Shown: positions 46,503 to 57,274, counted from the first letter of the stretch. The stretch is DNA of 64,000 nt from Methylomicrobium sp. (GCA_018333785.1 JAGXSU010000108.1:79301-143300), one strand, 5' to 3'. The notes: generated by a model from the letters alone, not told the origin. Numbers and translations: made by a program.

Positions 46503-47519
46503 TTACTTGGACGTTGAGAAAATGGAAGCATCCAGAAAATCGCTCTGAGATTCAATTAATTTATCGTCTTTTTGTTCAATGAACAAAGCGGAAAGTTTTT
46601 GTTCATTAGCGGCTTTCAAGCCTTCTTCCTGTCCCATGCACAACAAAGCGGTAGACCAGGCGTCTGCAATCGTCGGATTGGGGTGTATCACTGTCACTGA
46701 GACCAGATCGTGAGTTACCGGTCGTCCCGTGCGGCCATCCAGAATATGGCTGTAACGTTTACCGCCGGCATCGAAATAATGGCGATAGGTGCCGGAGGTC
46801 ATGATGGCCGTAGGTAAATCCTTGGGTGTGGTAATGATTTTCTGCACGGTCTGTTTGCCGGGTACCGGCCGTTCAACAGCTATTCGCCAAGCCTGTTGAT
46901 CCGGCTTGTGACCATTGGTTTTCAATTCGCCGCCGATTTCGACCAGGTAGTGTTTTATGCCTTGCGCTTCAAAAATTTGGCTGATGGTTTCGACCGTGTA
47001 ACCTTGAGCAATTGACGAAACATCAACGGTCAATTCCGGACGCAGTTTTTGCAAATGGGTATCATCGATGACTTTCAGTTTATCCAGACCCGAGCGCGCC
47101 AATATGAGTTGAATTTGTTCGTCCGAGGGAATTGCCAATACGTCTTCTCTAAATCCCCACAATTCAAAAAAAGGCTTGATCGTTAAATCGTAACACCCTT
47201 GGCTTTCTTTATGAATCGACTGAGCGATGCGGACCAAGTCGATAATTTCGCTGTCGGTTTCCTGAGCCTCTGTCGTAGGATTTCTGTTGAATTGTTCTAT
47301 GACAGAATCATCACGGTAGTTGGATAACAGCTGATCAATACGCGCCAGTTCTGCTTCAACAGCTTTTTTTATTGCGGCGGAATCAACAGGTGACTCGGAC
47401 CAGTAACTGATGTGATAGCTGGTACCTTGAGTCATACCCTGGAACTTTTGGATGGAGGGTCCTGAACAGGCTGTGAGTATTAAAAACAAACCGATAAAAA
47501 GAGGGCTGAGTATTTTCAA
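46503..47519 (-). CDS. apbE: FAD:protein FMN transferase ApbE
   Basis: MTQGTSYHISYW...VDVSSIAQGYTVE...GGELKTNGHKP...YSHILDGRTGRPV. Confidence 0.93.
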   Translation of the reverse strand: MKILSPLFIGLFLILTACSGPSIQKFQGMTQGTSYHISYWSESPVDSAAIKKAVEAELARIDQLLSNYRDDSVIEQFNRNPTTEAQETDSEIIDLVRIAQSIHKESQGCYDLTIKPFFELWGFREDVLAIPSDEQIQLILARSGLDKLKVIDDTHLQKLRPELTVDVSSIAQGYTVETISQIFEAQGIKHYLVEIGGELKTNGHKPDQQAWRIAVERPVPGKQTVQKIITTPKDLPTAIMTSGTYRHYFDAGGKRYSHILDGRTGRPVTHDLVSVTVIHPNPTIADAWSTALLCMGQEEGLKAANEQKLSALFIEQKDDKLIESQSDFLDASIFSTSK

Positions 47520-47527
47520 TGTCTACC

Positions 47528-48493
47528 TCACAAGGCCGAGATGACCAGAAAACCGGTATAAGCTACGAATATCGATAACAGGACTCCGCCTTCTATTCGG
47601 TTGATGCCCCCTTTGCCATCCCTGGAATAGCCCAGGATAAAAATGCCTAGCGTCAGTAACGCCATCACAGGCCAGTCGCGGGTCACAATTTCAGAAGGAA
47701 TTGACATGGGTTGAATAGCCCCGGCAATACCGATTACAGCGGTTGTATTAAAGAGATTCGAGCCTATGATGTTGCCTAATGCGATATCGTCTTCGCCTTT
47801 ACGTGCAGCAATAACTGATGAGGCCAGTTCGGGTAACGAGGTACCGACCGCAACGATCGTCAAACCGATGATCAGGTCGCTGACACCCAGGCTATGCGCT
47901 ATATTCACCGCGCCCCAGACCAACATTCTTGAGCTGACAATCAGTAAAACCAGACCGACGACCACCCAGATGATGCCCTTTTTGAAAGGCATAGGGTGCT
48001 CGATAAGTTCTGCGTCAACTTCTTGAGCCAGGGCATCGCTGCGGTTTTTTATGCCGTGGTAAATCGACCAGCCAACAATAAGCAAAAAGACAGCGAGCAA
48101 GCCGATTGCGTCGATTCGGCTAAGCTCGCCATCGTAAATTTGAAATAATGCAAACAGGGTAACGGCAGCAAGAATAGGCAGTTCTTTTTTGATGATTTGA
48201 GAATGAACCGTAATAGGGCTGATCAGTGCCGTTATGCCCAGAATCATGGCAATATTGGCGATGTTGGAACCATACCCGTTACCTAAAGCCAGGCCGGGGT
48301 TACCTTGCATGGCGGCAAGTGCGGAAACCGTCATTTCGGGTGCAGAAGTGCCAAAACCGACGATGACCATGCCAATCAACAAGGGCGGCATGCCTAAATG
48401 CCGGGCAACGGATGCCGCGCCCTCCACAAAACGGTCTGCACTCCAGACCAGCAACGCGAGTCCCAAGATAATCATAACGATGGACATAGCCAT
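47528..48493 (-). CDS. Calcium/sodium antiporter (CaxA/YrbG family)
   Basis: GFGTSAPEMTVS and VGTSLPELASS alpha-repeat motifs. Confidence 0.93.
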   Translation of the reverse strand: MAMSIVMIILGLALLVWSADRFVEGAASVARHLGMPPLLIGMVIVGFGTSAPEMTVSALAAMQGNPGLALGNGYGSNIANIAMILGITALISPITVHSQIIKKELPILAAVTLFALFQIYDGELSRIDAIGLLAVFLLIVGWSIYHGIKNRSDALAQEVDAELIEHPMPFKKGIIWVVVGLVLLIVSSRMLVWGAVNIAHSLGVSDLIIGLTIVAVGTSLPELASSVIAARKGEDDIALGNIIGSNLFNTTAVIGIAGAIQPMSIPSEIVTRDWPVMALLTLGIFILGYSRDGKGGINRIEGGVLLSIFVAYTGFLVISAL

Positions 48494-48685
48494 AAACTCT
48501 CCGTAATAAAGTAAATAAAATAATGCGGCTTAATGATGAAGCGCGATCAACCGGGTGCGGTCAGTGTATTTTTGGTTTTTTATAATCCAGCCCCGGCATA
48601 AGACTTAAAAAATGTGTACGTTGTAGATACGAATTCACTGATTGGGCGTGAATGAAGAATTGAACGCGGTAAGGCGGATCAGATT

Positions 48686-48772
48686 TGTAGGGTGGATTCG
48701 CCGATAGGCAATCCACCATAACTTTGCGGCCTGTGGCGGTTTGCTATCGCGAAACCGCCCTACAGCCCTGCT
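48686..48772 (-). repeat. REP-like hairpin pair, inverted relative to the arrays
   Basis: GTAGGGTGGATTCGCCGATAGGCAATCCACC ... TGGCGGTTTGCTATCGCGAAACCGCCCTAC. Confidence 0.8.
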
Positions 48773-49065
48773 ATAACTTTTCCATCAGAATCGCGTTGCT
48801 CCACAGGCTGGGTTCGATTAAAGCCCTTTATAGACGCATGGTCTGTGTGAACAACAGAACCAACTTTATTTCCATTTGAATCTAAAATTGAGTATGTCCA
48901 TATATCGGTTTCAGCCATTGTTCCCTTTGAACGATGACTTTCTTGTTTCAGAGTTTCTCCGGAATTTAGTTTGAGTTTTTCTTTCAATTTTTTCTGCGAT
49001 ATTTTTCTAACGCCGCGCTCACCGACTCGTCCAGTAGTGCAGCGCTTGGTTATGCGACGATTCAA
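48760..49065 (-). CDS. Hypothetical protein
   Basis: 101-aa ORF adjacent to higA, stop within a REP-like repeat. The N-terminus resembles readthrough of the intergenic sequence, so the true start is uncertain. Confidence 0.4.
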   Translation of the reverse strand: MNRRITKRCTTGRVGERGVRKISQKKLKEKLKLNSGETLKQESHRSKGTMAETDIWTYSILDSNGNKVGSVVHTDHASIKGFNRTQPVEQRDSDGKVIAGL

Positions 49066-49349
49066 GCAGCCACAAGCTTTTTAACGTGTAATTCATTGCG
49101 GTGCTGCTCAGCATGCCATAGATCGTATTGGGTCTGTTGCATAAGCCAGCTCTCTGATGACGTATTAAATGCTATGGACAATCGAATTGCCATTTCAGGA
49201 CTGATGCCTGCACGGCCATTGAGCACAGCACTCAGGGTTTTCCGGCTGACGCCAAGGGCCTTAGAAGCCTCAGTAACAGAAAGGTTAAGCGGATCAAGGC
49301 AAAGCTCTTTGATAATTTCGCCAGGATGCGGCGGATTGTGCATTAACAT
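49062..49349 (-). CDS. higA: HigA-family antitoxin (XRE HTH)
   Basis: [61 protein letters not shown]. Confidence 0.95.
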   Translation of the reverse strand: MLMHNPPHPGEIIKELCLDPLNLSVTEASKALGVSRKTLSAVLNGRAGISPEMAIRLSIAFNTSSESWLMQQTQYDLWHAEQHRNELHVKKLVAA

Positions 49350-49358
49350 AGTGACACC

Positions 49359-49636
49359 TCAATGATAGTCTTCGTAATTCACTACCTCAACATCCTCACC
49401 TTCAAAACGAAAAGTAACACGCCAATTGCCACTAACCGTGACTGACCATGTACCAGAGCGGTTGCTTGTCAATTCATGCAATCGAAGTCCTGGTAAATCC
49501 ATGTCTTTAGGAGCTATAGAGACGTTGAGTCTGCCGAGAATGAGGCGAAGCTTTTAGCATGGGCTGCCTGTATACCAGCAGTGCTGCCGGATTTGAAAAA
49601 CGTGGCTAAACCTTTGTGTTTGAAGCTTCGAATCAT
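49359..49636 (-). pseudogene. higB: HigB-family toxin, frameshifted
   Basis: Frame 1: MIRSFKHKGLATFFKSGSTAGIQAAHAK; continues in the -1 frame as KLRLILGRLNVSIAPKDMDLPGLRLHELTSNRSGTWSVTVSGNWRVTFRFEGEDVEVVNYEDYH*. Break at GCTAAAAGCTT. Confidence 0.85.
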
Positions 49637-49992
49637 AGGGCCGGATCGTAACCTGGTGCGTATCAGGTGTCAAGATGAGAAATAATGGCCGGTAATGACC
49701 TGATCGCTGTCATTCAATCATATTGAGCGACAGACTGCTAAGGGTCGTAGCGAGGCAATCAAGCCCTACCCAACCAAACCATGAGATATCCCGAAAGTCA
49801 AATTCTAACCACTTGATCGAGTTCAATAATAAAACTGTTGGCTTTCATTCCAACCTCATTTTGCAAATAGCCGTTTATTCTTGCGGTAGCCTGATCTATG
49901 GATGAGTTATGCCTTAAATGGAAGGGCAGATATTAATTGCAGCGGGGGTTACCTGCTTTTCGCAACCCAACCATTAACGCGATGGTCTTGGA

Positions 49993-50031
49993 AAGTTGGG
50001 CGGGCTATCGCCAGCCGCAACCTACGCGGTT
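49993..50031. repeat. Dispersed palindromic repeat copy (core)
   Basis: GTTGGGCGGgctatCGCCAGCCGCAACctacg. Confidence 0.5.
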
Positions 50032-50076
50032 CATCCCATAAGTTGCTCGTTGAATGGTTAGGGCAGATAAACGCCA

Positions 50077-51249
50077 TCAATACCCGGTTAACTCAACATA
50101 ACCTTGTCCGGAAACAGGGCGGCCGTTTTTCTTTCCGGTCAGTTTGACCGCGCCTTCCCAATAACGGTAACGCCCGTTCAACTCTTGATCGTTGATGAAG
50201 GGTGTAATTTCCAGACTGATCGCCTGCTGCGGAATAGTCAACCGCCATTTGGCCGGGTAAGTGCTATTGGAATGCGGGCTTGTCCACTGTCCGGAAACGT
50301 CAATATTGACGCTGGCGGCGTTGAGACGAAGCTGGGAGTTGTCCGCTTCAACGATGATGCCGGAACTATAAGTGTCGGCCTTGCCGTCCTTGCGTCTAAG
50401 CCGGTAGAACATGATTTCGCTGTGATCGGACAATTGCAGTGAAAACCAGTCCCAACCGGCTTGTTCGGCAGACAGGGCACTGGTACTCCATTCCCTGTCC
50501 ATCCAGCTGGTGCCGGATACTGAAAAAGGTTGATTCTTTATGCGGATGGAACCCGCCGTCGCCAGGCGAGTAAACGAATAATAATAAGAGGCGTTGCCCG
50601 CTTGCTCGCTTTTCTGGCTAAAGCCTTGATTGCCTTGCAAGACTACAGGTTTTTCCATCGTGAGCTGTAAATCAATAGCCACCGTTGCGTTTTTTGCGGT
50701 GAGTTTGAGCGGGAAAACAGTTTGGCCGCTGCCTTCAGCCGACCAATCGTTAAGCCAAACCCGAAAGGGCTCCGCTTCAGCGCCTGCCAAATCCAGTCCG
50801 GCACGACTGAAACGTTCGTCATGATAAAAAGTGTTGCCCTGAATATCCGTAACAGTGAAGTGAGCCATATACATCTGCCGGTTCCGCCAGGCTGATTCTG
50901 ACGTGAGGCGCTCGGTCGATTCAGAGGCGGTAGTCTCTGCCGCCAAGGCAAAACGGAAAAATGTCAGTTGATAGCCGAACGGCCGCCCCGATGCATCTTT
51001 TAGATTGCCTGTGAAATACCACCATTCGGTCCGATAATCAGGATGAGCGCCATGGTCGGCAGGAAATTCGAAAAGTCTGGGAGAATAGGCTTTGGCAAAA
51101 CCTTTATCGTCAGCCATCAATACGTTAGCTGCGGCATCCTGACTTTGCATTGCTAACCGGTCATAAGTCTGAAAAAAGCGAACGCCTGCAAACACCAGCA
51201 ACGCGCTGATGAGCAAAATGCTGATTAAAACGGCAGGCTTTTTCATCAT
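50077..51249 (-). CDS. Lipocalin-like/CrtC-AttH domain protein
   Basis: FPADHGAHPDYRTEWWYFTGNLKDASGRPFGYQLTFFR; SGTSWMDREWST; downstream of an FtsX-like permease. Confidence 0.85.
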   Translation of the reverse strand: MMKKPAVLISILLISALLVFAGVRFFQTYDRLAMQSQDAAANVLMADDKGFAKAYSPRLFEFPADHGAHPDYRTEWWYFTGNLKDASGRPFGYQLTFFRFALAAETTASESTERLTSESAWRNRQMYMAHFTVTDIQGNTFYHDERFSRAGLDLAGAEAEPFRVWLNDWSAEGSGQTVFPLKLTAKNATVAIDLQLTMEKPVVLQGNQGFSQKSEQAGNASYYYSFTRLATAGSIRIKNQPFSVSGTSWMDREWSTSALSAEQAGWDWFSLQLSDHSEIMFYRLRRKDGKADTYSSGIIVEADNSQLRLNAASVNIDVSGQWTSPHSNSTYPAKWRLTIPQQAISLEITPFINDQELNGRYRYWEGAVKLTGKKNGRPVSGQGYVELTGY

Positions 51250-53795
51250 TCGTTACGCAAGGCGATGGCCGGACTGGTTTTGGCCATTTTTAAGGAGGGC
51301 AGAATGCCGGCCAGCAAGGCTGCGATTAACGCCAGCAGCAAGCCTTGAAACAGTGAGGCTGTATTCACATGAAAATCCATTGTCCAGCCGAATGACCGTT
51401 GATAGACCACAAATATCAGCACATAGGCGACGATAAAACCAACCGGAATCGAAAAAACACCGGCGACCAGTCCCATCAATCCGGTTTCTGACGTGATCAT
51501 GATCGATAATTGTCTGGGCGTTACGCCAATCGCTCGGAGAATTCCCAGCTGCCGGGTTCGTTCATATTGCAAAGCCATCAGCGCGCCAAATACGCCGACA
51601 AAGGCAATTCCTGCCGCCAGCCAGCGTAACGCCTCGGTGACTGCAAACGTTTGCCCGAACACCTGCATCGAGGCCTCATAAATAGCTCGGTTGGATCGGA
51701 CCGATTGCGCTCCCTTCAGCAAGCCTGAAATCTGCGGTTCCAGTGTGTTCAGATCGGTATCCGGCTGGGCATAAATGCCGATGCCGGTGAAGCCTAAATC
51801 AGGCCAGTAGCGTAAATAGAGTTTGCGGCTCATTGCAATATGCCCCCGGTCGCCGCTGTAATCCTTGTAAATGGCCAGTATTTTGAAGGCCTGTTGACCT
51901 TGTGCGGTTTGCAGCAACAGGTCTTGTCCGGGTTTTAGCCGGTGATGATAAGCGTAAGGTTCAGTGATAAAAACGCCTTGTTGTTCAAAGGTCTGCCAAA
52001 TATTGGCTTGTGGCGGGTGAGTAAAAAGGAAGCCGTGTCGGGCTTGATCGTTGAGTTCGAAAACTGACGCATCTATCATACCGTCTATCCCTCTAATACG
52101 CGTATGCAGCACACTGCTGAGCTTGGTTACCCCCGGAATTTCAGCTAGGGAAGTTTTCAGTTGCTGATCTGTCGCAGCTTTGTTATCAGCCAGTTTCTCC
52201 CCGGGCAAGGACACATATAAATCTGCCTGCAAGCTGATTTTTAGCCAGTCCGATACCGTTTGGCGGAAGCTGGAAATCATCAAATCCATGCCGATAGTCG
52301 CCGATACGGCAATCATCAGCGCAGCAATGGCGATGCCGGTCCGGCTTATCTCTGCCGTCACCAGTCTGGGCGGCAGTTTGCCCAGCACACCGAATAAGCG
52401 CCCCGTTAGCCATTCGACGCCTTTCATAATGACCAAAGTAATACCGGGAGTCATCAATGCAAAACCGAACAACAGCATAAAGATGCAGGCCAAGCCTAGC
52501 CTGATGCTGGTTTCGGAAAAATAGGCCAAGCCCAGGCCCAGAAAAATGAATACCACGCTTAAACTGGTCGCAATTTTGATGATGTGTCTGATGCCCGATT
52601 CCAGTTGTGAGCGAATAATCACCGTGGAAGGTGCCAACCGGGTCGCTTCCAAAGCGGGTGGCAAGACCGCCAATAGCGTTGCACAAACACCCAGTCCTAT
52701 GGCTTTGCCGATTTGCCAGTAAGAAACAAACCAATCGCCGCCTTCAATCCTAAAAAAAATACTGTTCACGGTTGCCGAGACCAGATGCAAGAGACCTTGG
52801 GCTAACACAATGCCCAGCAAAATGCCGGTGCCGGTGCCGACCAGAGCCAATATCAACGCTTCCTGCACAATCATTGTAAACACCTGTTTTCGACTGACGC
52901 CCAGTAAACGCAAACTGCCTATCAATCGCCACCGTTGAATCACCAGAAACGTCATGGTGTTATAGATGAGAAACATGCCCACCAGTAGCGACAGCAGGCC
53001 CAATGCATTCAAATTGATCGAAAATGCTTCTGTCATTTGCCGCATGGCCTGATTGTGGGTTTCCATGGCTATTAATTCAGCGGTATTCGGAAGGCTGTCA
53101 CGGATAGACTTGATCAAGGAAGGCGTGTGTTCATTCTCATCTATCCCCCAATCAATGAAGCTCAGTTTGCCTGATAAGCCGGTTACTTCCTGAGCGCTGG
53201 CAATGTCGGTGATCAGCATGTTGTCCAGTGCGTGCCGGCTTAACGAGTTGCTGAGTGTTATCAAACCGATGACCTGCATTTCCCGCTCACCCCTGTCTGT
53301 GCTGATTGTCAGCCAGTCATCCACTTTCAATTCAAGTTTTTGAGCAGTATGCTCGCTGATTAAGAGGGTATCCGGTTCTGTAAGTAACCGACCGGCCAGT
53401 GTCGATTGATCCTCGGTCAATGCTGTTTGCCAGCTAGTCTGCAAGCCTTGTTCAGCAAATGGATCGATACCCAGTAACGTAAAACGCGACTCGGGAAATT
53501 GCTTAAGAAATACCGTTGATTGTAGAACCGGGGATAAAGTGCGCAGCCCCTGATCGATTTTGAGTTGACGATAAATGCGTTCATCAAGTCCGCCATCGCC
53601 GCCAATGATTCTGTGCGTTGCCTTACCGGAAATAGCCCGTCCCGCCTGAGTAAACGATTGCAACGAGCTTTCCAGCGCGATATCGATAGCAATGACGACA
53701 GCAACGCCCAGTGTAATGCCTAATAACGCCAAGGCCAGCTGCCAGGGATGTTTCAGTAAAAAGTTGCGGCTGGCGCGGTTAACTAATGAAGTCAT
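51246..53795 (-). CDS. FtsX-family ABC transporter permease
   Basis: 849 aa; FtsX-like domains, ARTRQLGILRAIGVTPRQL-type C-terminus (YERTRQLGILRAIGVTPRQLSIMI). Confidence 0.9.
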   Translation of the reverse strand: MTSLVNRASRNFLLKHPWQLALALLGITLGVAVVIAIDIALESSLQSFTQAGRAISGKATHRIIGGDGGLDERIYRQLKIDQGLRTLSPVLQSTVFLKQFPESRFTLLGIDPFAEQGLQTSWQTALTEDQSTLAGRLLTEPDTLLISEHTAQKLELKVDDWLTISTDRGEREMQVIGLITLSNSLSRHALDNMLITDIASAQEVTGLSGKLSFIDWGIDENEHTPSLIKSIRDSLPNTAELIAMETHNQAMRQMTEAFSINLNALGLLSLLVGMFLIYNTMTFLVIQRWRLIGSLRLLGVSRKQVFTMIVQEALILALVGTGTGILLGIVLAQGLLHLVSATVNSIFFRIEGGDWFVSYWQIGKAIGLGVCATLLAVLPPALEATRLAPSTVIIRSQLESGIRHIIKIATSLSVVFIFLGLGLAYFSETSIRLGLACIFMLLFGFALMTPGITLVIMKGVEWLTGRLFGVLGKLPPRLVTAEISRTGIAIAALMIAVSATIGMDLMISSFRQTVSDWLKISLQADLYVSLPGEKLADNKAATDQQLKTSLAEIPGVTKLSSVLHTRIRGIDGMIDASVFELNDQARHGFLFTHPPQANIWQTFEQQGVFITEPYAYHHRLKPGQDLLLQTAQGQQAFKILAIYKDYSGDRGHIAMSRKLYLRYWPDLGFTGIGIYAQPDTDLNTLEPQISGLLKGAQSVRSNRAIYEASMQVFGQTFAVTEALRWLAAGIAFVGVFGALMALQYERTRQLGILRAIGVTPRQLSIMITSETGLMGLVAGVFSIPVGFIVAYVLIFVVYQRSFGWTMDFHVNTASLFQGLLLALIAALLAGILPSLKMAKTSPAIALRNE

Positions 53796-54559
53796 GATGG
53801 CTTTTCAACGCTAACCAGCGTTTTGTTCCGTATCGTAAAGACGCTATCGGCCAGTCCCATAACTTCCTGACTGTGGGTTGCCATGATCATGGTTTTACCG
53901 GTTTGACGCACCAGCGTATCCAATAACGCCAGGACCTGTTTTCCGGTTTCCAGGTCCAGGTTGCCTGTAGGTTCGTCGGCTAAAACGATGGCCGGTTCAT
54001 GGATCAGTGACCGGGCTATCGCGATACGTTGCTGCTCGCCTCCCGAAAGGCGGTCAGGATAACTGTCCTGACGCGGCTTTAAGTCGAGTTTATCAAGCAG
54101 GTTCAAGGCTTTATCCACATCAGTATCGGTAATGCGGTGCAGTAATTCCAAAGGCAGCAGTAAGTTTTCCAGTACGGTCAGCGTTGGAATCAGATTGTAA
54201 GCCTGAAATACAAACCCGATATGTTTGCGCCTGAACAATGTACGTTCGTTTTCCGGCAGTGTGGTCAATTCAGTGCCCATAATGTTGACCCGTCCACTGT
54301 TGGGCTGGTCGATACCACTCAGCAGGTTCAGCAACGTTGATTTTCCCGAGCCGCTTCTGCCCAGCAGCACGATCAATTCGCCCTGACGGATATTCAGCGT
54401 GACATTATCCAGAATCGTTTGTTCAAGTCCTGACTCCCAATAACTTTTGGTCACTTGTTGGAGTGAGATGGCTGTTTCAGCAGAGGTCATGGTTTTAAAG
54501 GTTAAGTTGGGAGAAAACGGATCGGAACAAGCCTGAAATAGGCGGGTTATCAGGTTCAC
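53792..54559 (-). CDS. ABC transporter ATP-binding protein (LolD/MacB-like)
   Basis: Walker A GRSGSGKST, signature LSGGEQQRIAIARSL, Walker B IVLADEPTGNLD. Confidence 0.95.
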   Translation of the reverse strand: MNLITRLFQACSDPFSPNLTFKTMTSAETAISLQQVTKSYWESGLEQTILDNVTLNIRQGELIVLLGRSGSGKSTLLNLLSGIDQPNSGRVNIMGTELTTLPENERTLFRRKHIGFVFQAYNLIPTLTVLENLLLPLELLHRITDTDVDKALNLLDKLDLKPRQDSYPDRLSGGEQQRIAIARSLIHEPAIVLADEPTGNLDLETGKQVLALLDTLVRQTGKTMIMATHSQEVMGLADSVFTIRNKTLVSVEKPS

Positions 54560-54784
54560 GCCGGTAAGCGTTAAAAAGTTACTTTACGCCTGTTTCCTGA
54601 TGAGTGATGGAGTTAATTTATCTCGAACCCGCGATTGTGCAAATCAGATCCAGAGGGACAAAACAGAAGACGGTCGCCTTGATAAACATTAGAATGCAAA
54701 AAAATTGTCATGATAACAAGATCCGGATGCAGTCGTTAAGACCGGGCTGATTTCGGGTGAAGATATTTAATTAAGGAGCATCGC

Positions 54785-55225
54785 ATGGATAAATATGGCC
54801 ATATTTTGGTAGCAGTGGATTACTCGCATCATTGCCGCATCGTTGCAGAAAAAGCCCGGCAACTGGCAAGTCTGCATCAGGCTAAACTCAGTCTCTTGCA
54901 TGTACTGGATAATATCCCCATGCCACAAATGCAGTACGGCACGATAATACCTTTGGATGAGTTGTCCGATAACGCGCTATTGGAAGCTGAAAAAAACCGG
55001 CTGATAGAACTTGGCAAAGACCTGGGCATCAGCAAAGATAATTGCCAACTGGTTTGGGGCATGCCCAAGCGTGAAATCACCCTGTTTGCTGACCGCAAAG
55101 ATGTGGATTTGATTGTCGTCGGTTCGCATGGTCGGCATGGCATCGCCTTGTTGCTGGGTTCTACAGCCAATGCTGTGTTACATCATGCTCACTGCGATGT
55201 GCTTTCGGTGCGTTTGAAAGATTGA
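54785..55225 (+). CDS. Universal stress protein (UspA family)
   Basis: HILVAVDYSHHCRIVAEKARQLA...DLIVVGSHGRHGIALLLGSTANAVLHHAHCDVLSVR. Confidence 0.95.
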   Translation: MDKYGHILVAVDYSHHCRIVAEKARQLASLHQAKLSLLHVLDNIPMPQMQYGTIIPLDELSDNALLEAEKNRLIELGKDLGISKDNCQLVWGMPKREITLFADRKDVDLIVVGSHGRHGIALLLGSTANAVLHHAHCDVLSVRLKD

Positions 55226-55723
55226 TGGTAACTACTCGTCCGCTTTGAATTAAGGGTGTAGATGCTTGATTTCAAAGGACGCATCAATACGTCCCTGTAG
55301 CTCTCTGCAACATCCCTGTTGCAGAAGCCTTTTCAATCAACCACCTACACTCACTAAAATGGGAGTGGGTGAGCAGATACGATTAATGGCAATAAAGTTG
55401 CGATGGGGGTGAAGCTTCGTTTTTATCGAAGCCCGCCCCAAACCGTTAACTTTCATTTTCCGGAGTGATGAAAACAGCTTGATGATCCTTAGGTTGGTCG
55501 TTGGCAATTCGAAATCGGCTTTCGGATGCTGATTAAGATCTACTTAATTTACTGCCATTACAGTCTCCCCGTTCTATCAAGATACTCCCTGTATCGTCTG
55601 GTTTGATTTGTGAGCTAACAGCAAGCGCTCTTGACTCGCCCATACCCTCAGAACTTCGCTTACCCCGGCTATTAAACTCAAGACAGGGCAGTACTCTTCA
55701 GTTGTTTAAATTAGGAGAAATTT

Positions 55724-57274
55724 ATGGTTCAAACAAAATGGGTCAGATGTTTATTTTCTGTCATGTGCTTACTAATGCTTAATTCGAAATGCGCTTTGGC
55801 ATTTGAGTCAGGAAATGATTTGCCTGTTGGAAATTATCTAAGCGCTGTTACTGCAGGTGATTTTAATGCCGATCAAAAAGCTGACCTGGCAGTCACCAAT
55901 TACTATGATGGCACGCTTTCGATCGTGTTCGGAAACGGCAGTGGAAATGTATCAAGGCCATTGCTCTACCGGGTAGGCGCCGCCCCGATGCATGTTCATT
56001 CGACCGACTTGAACGGCGACGGCATAACAGATCTGGTTGTAGCCAATTACCAAAGTCATAATGTTTCAGTGCTGATGGGCAGAGGGCAGGGTTCTTTTAG
56101 AGCCGCCAGGAACTATTTGTCCGGAAAAACGCCGATTCAGGTGGTTAGTTCGGATTTTAACAATGACAAAATACCCGATCTGGCCGTTGCCAATAGCAGT
56201 ACCAACACGGTATCACTGATGCATGGCAAAGGTGATGGGAGTTTTTTACCGGCCAGTAGTTTTAATGTGGGTCTACAACCCAGTTCACTCGCTGCGGGTG
56301 ATATTAATAGAGATGGCCGTACAGATTTAGTCGTAGCCAATTATAAAGAGAATACCGTATCGGTGTTATTGGGTGACGGTAAAGGTCGGTTTTCTCTGCA
56401 AAAGAAAATAGCGGCAGGTTCCGGCCCTTATTCGCTGGCATTGACAGACCTTAATAGAGACAGCAAACCGGATATTGTTGTAACCCATTACAAAAGTGGC
56501 ACTGTTTCCATCTTATTGGGTAAAGGGGATGGTAATTTCGTAGCCATGGGCACTATTGCCGTCGGGCAAACCCCACGGTTTTTGCTGAGTGAAGACTTGA
56601 ATAACGATAAAATTCCTGATCTGGCAATAACCCGTTTTTCGGATAACAAAGTGACATTATTTCTAGGTAAAGGAGACGGCCGTTTTTCCGCGCCTGAAAT
56701 TTTTGCAGTGGGTAATGGGCCGACGTCTATTGCTGCCCGTGATTTCGATGGCGACCAAGCATTAGATCTTGCGGTTGCTAACCATTATGACGGCAGCCTC
56801 TCTATGTTGTTTGGTGAACGTGCAGATAGCCAATCGCCCCCGCCCGTGAATCAGCCGCCCGCTACAACCCCAGGTCAACATGACGTGGGGTTGGCGGCTA
56901 TTGAACAAAGTGTCCTCCAGAAAATCAATGCTTACCGTGTTTCGCGAGGTTTAGCCTTATTAACTGGCGACCCTACGATCAGCGATGTGGCAAGAATTCA
57001 TAGCCAAAATATGGCGTCAGGATCAGTCCCGTTTGGTCATGACGGTTTTCAAACGCGTATTCAAACCATTGCCCAAGCACTGCCTTATCGCAGCGCCGGT
57101 GAAAATGTGGCTGCTAATTGGGGTTACAGCGATCCGGCAGCAACAGCGGTTGATGGCTGGTTAAAGAGTGCCGCTCATCATGCCAGTATTGTGGGAAATT
57201 ATCGAAAAACAGGGATAGGCGTAGCCAGAAGCCGAAGCGGAGAAGTATTTCTTACCCAAATCTTTTGGCATTGA
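55724..57274 (+). CDS. Secreted seven-repeat FG-GAP/VCBS protein fused to a CAP (SCP/PR1) domain
   Basis: Seven D-x-[ND]-x-D-x-x-x-D repeats (DFNADQKAD ... DFDGDQALD) then CAP domain (HSQNMASGSVPFGHDGF...AGENVAANWG...). Confidence 0.9.
   Translation: MVQTKWVRCLFSVMCLLMLNSKCALAFESGNDLPVGNYLSAVTAGDFNADQKADLAVTNYYDGTLSIVFGNGSGNVSRPLLYRVGAAPMHVHSTDLNGDGITDLVVANYQSHNVSVLMGRGQGSFRAARNYLSGKTPIQVVSSDFNNDKIPDLAVANSSTNTVSLMHGKGDGSFLPASSFNVGLQPSSLAAGDINRDGRTDLVVANYKENTVSVLLGDGKGRFSLQKKIAAGSGPYSLALTDLNRDSKPDIVVTHYKSGTVSILLGKGDGNFVAMGTIAVGQTPRFLLSEDLNNDKIPDLAITRFSDNKVTLFLGKGDGRFSAPEIFAVGNGPTSIAARDFDGDQALDLAVANHYDGSLSMLFGERADSQSPPPVNQPPATTPGQHDVGLAAIEQSVLQKINAYRVSRGLALLTGDPTISDVARIHSQNMASGSVPFGHDGFQTRIQTIAQALPYRSAGENVAANWGYSDPAATAVDGWLKSAAHHASIVGNYRKTGIGVARSRSGEVFLTQIFWH

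Noticed and set aside
49530-49570. Programmed -1 frameshift for HigB expression
   Set aside because: GCTAAAAGC is not a canonical X-XXY-YYZ slippery heptamer and no stimulator was seen; decay or sequencing indel is simpler. Kept only as an alternative.
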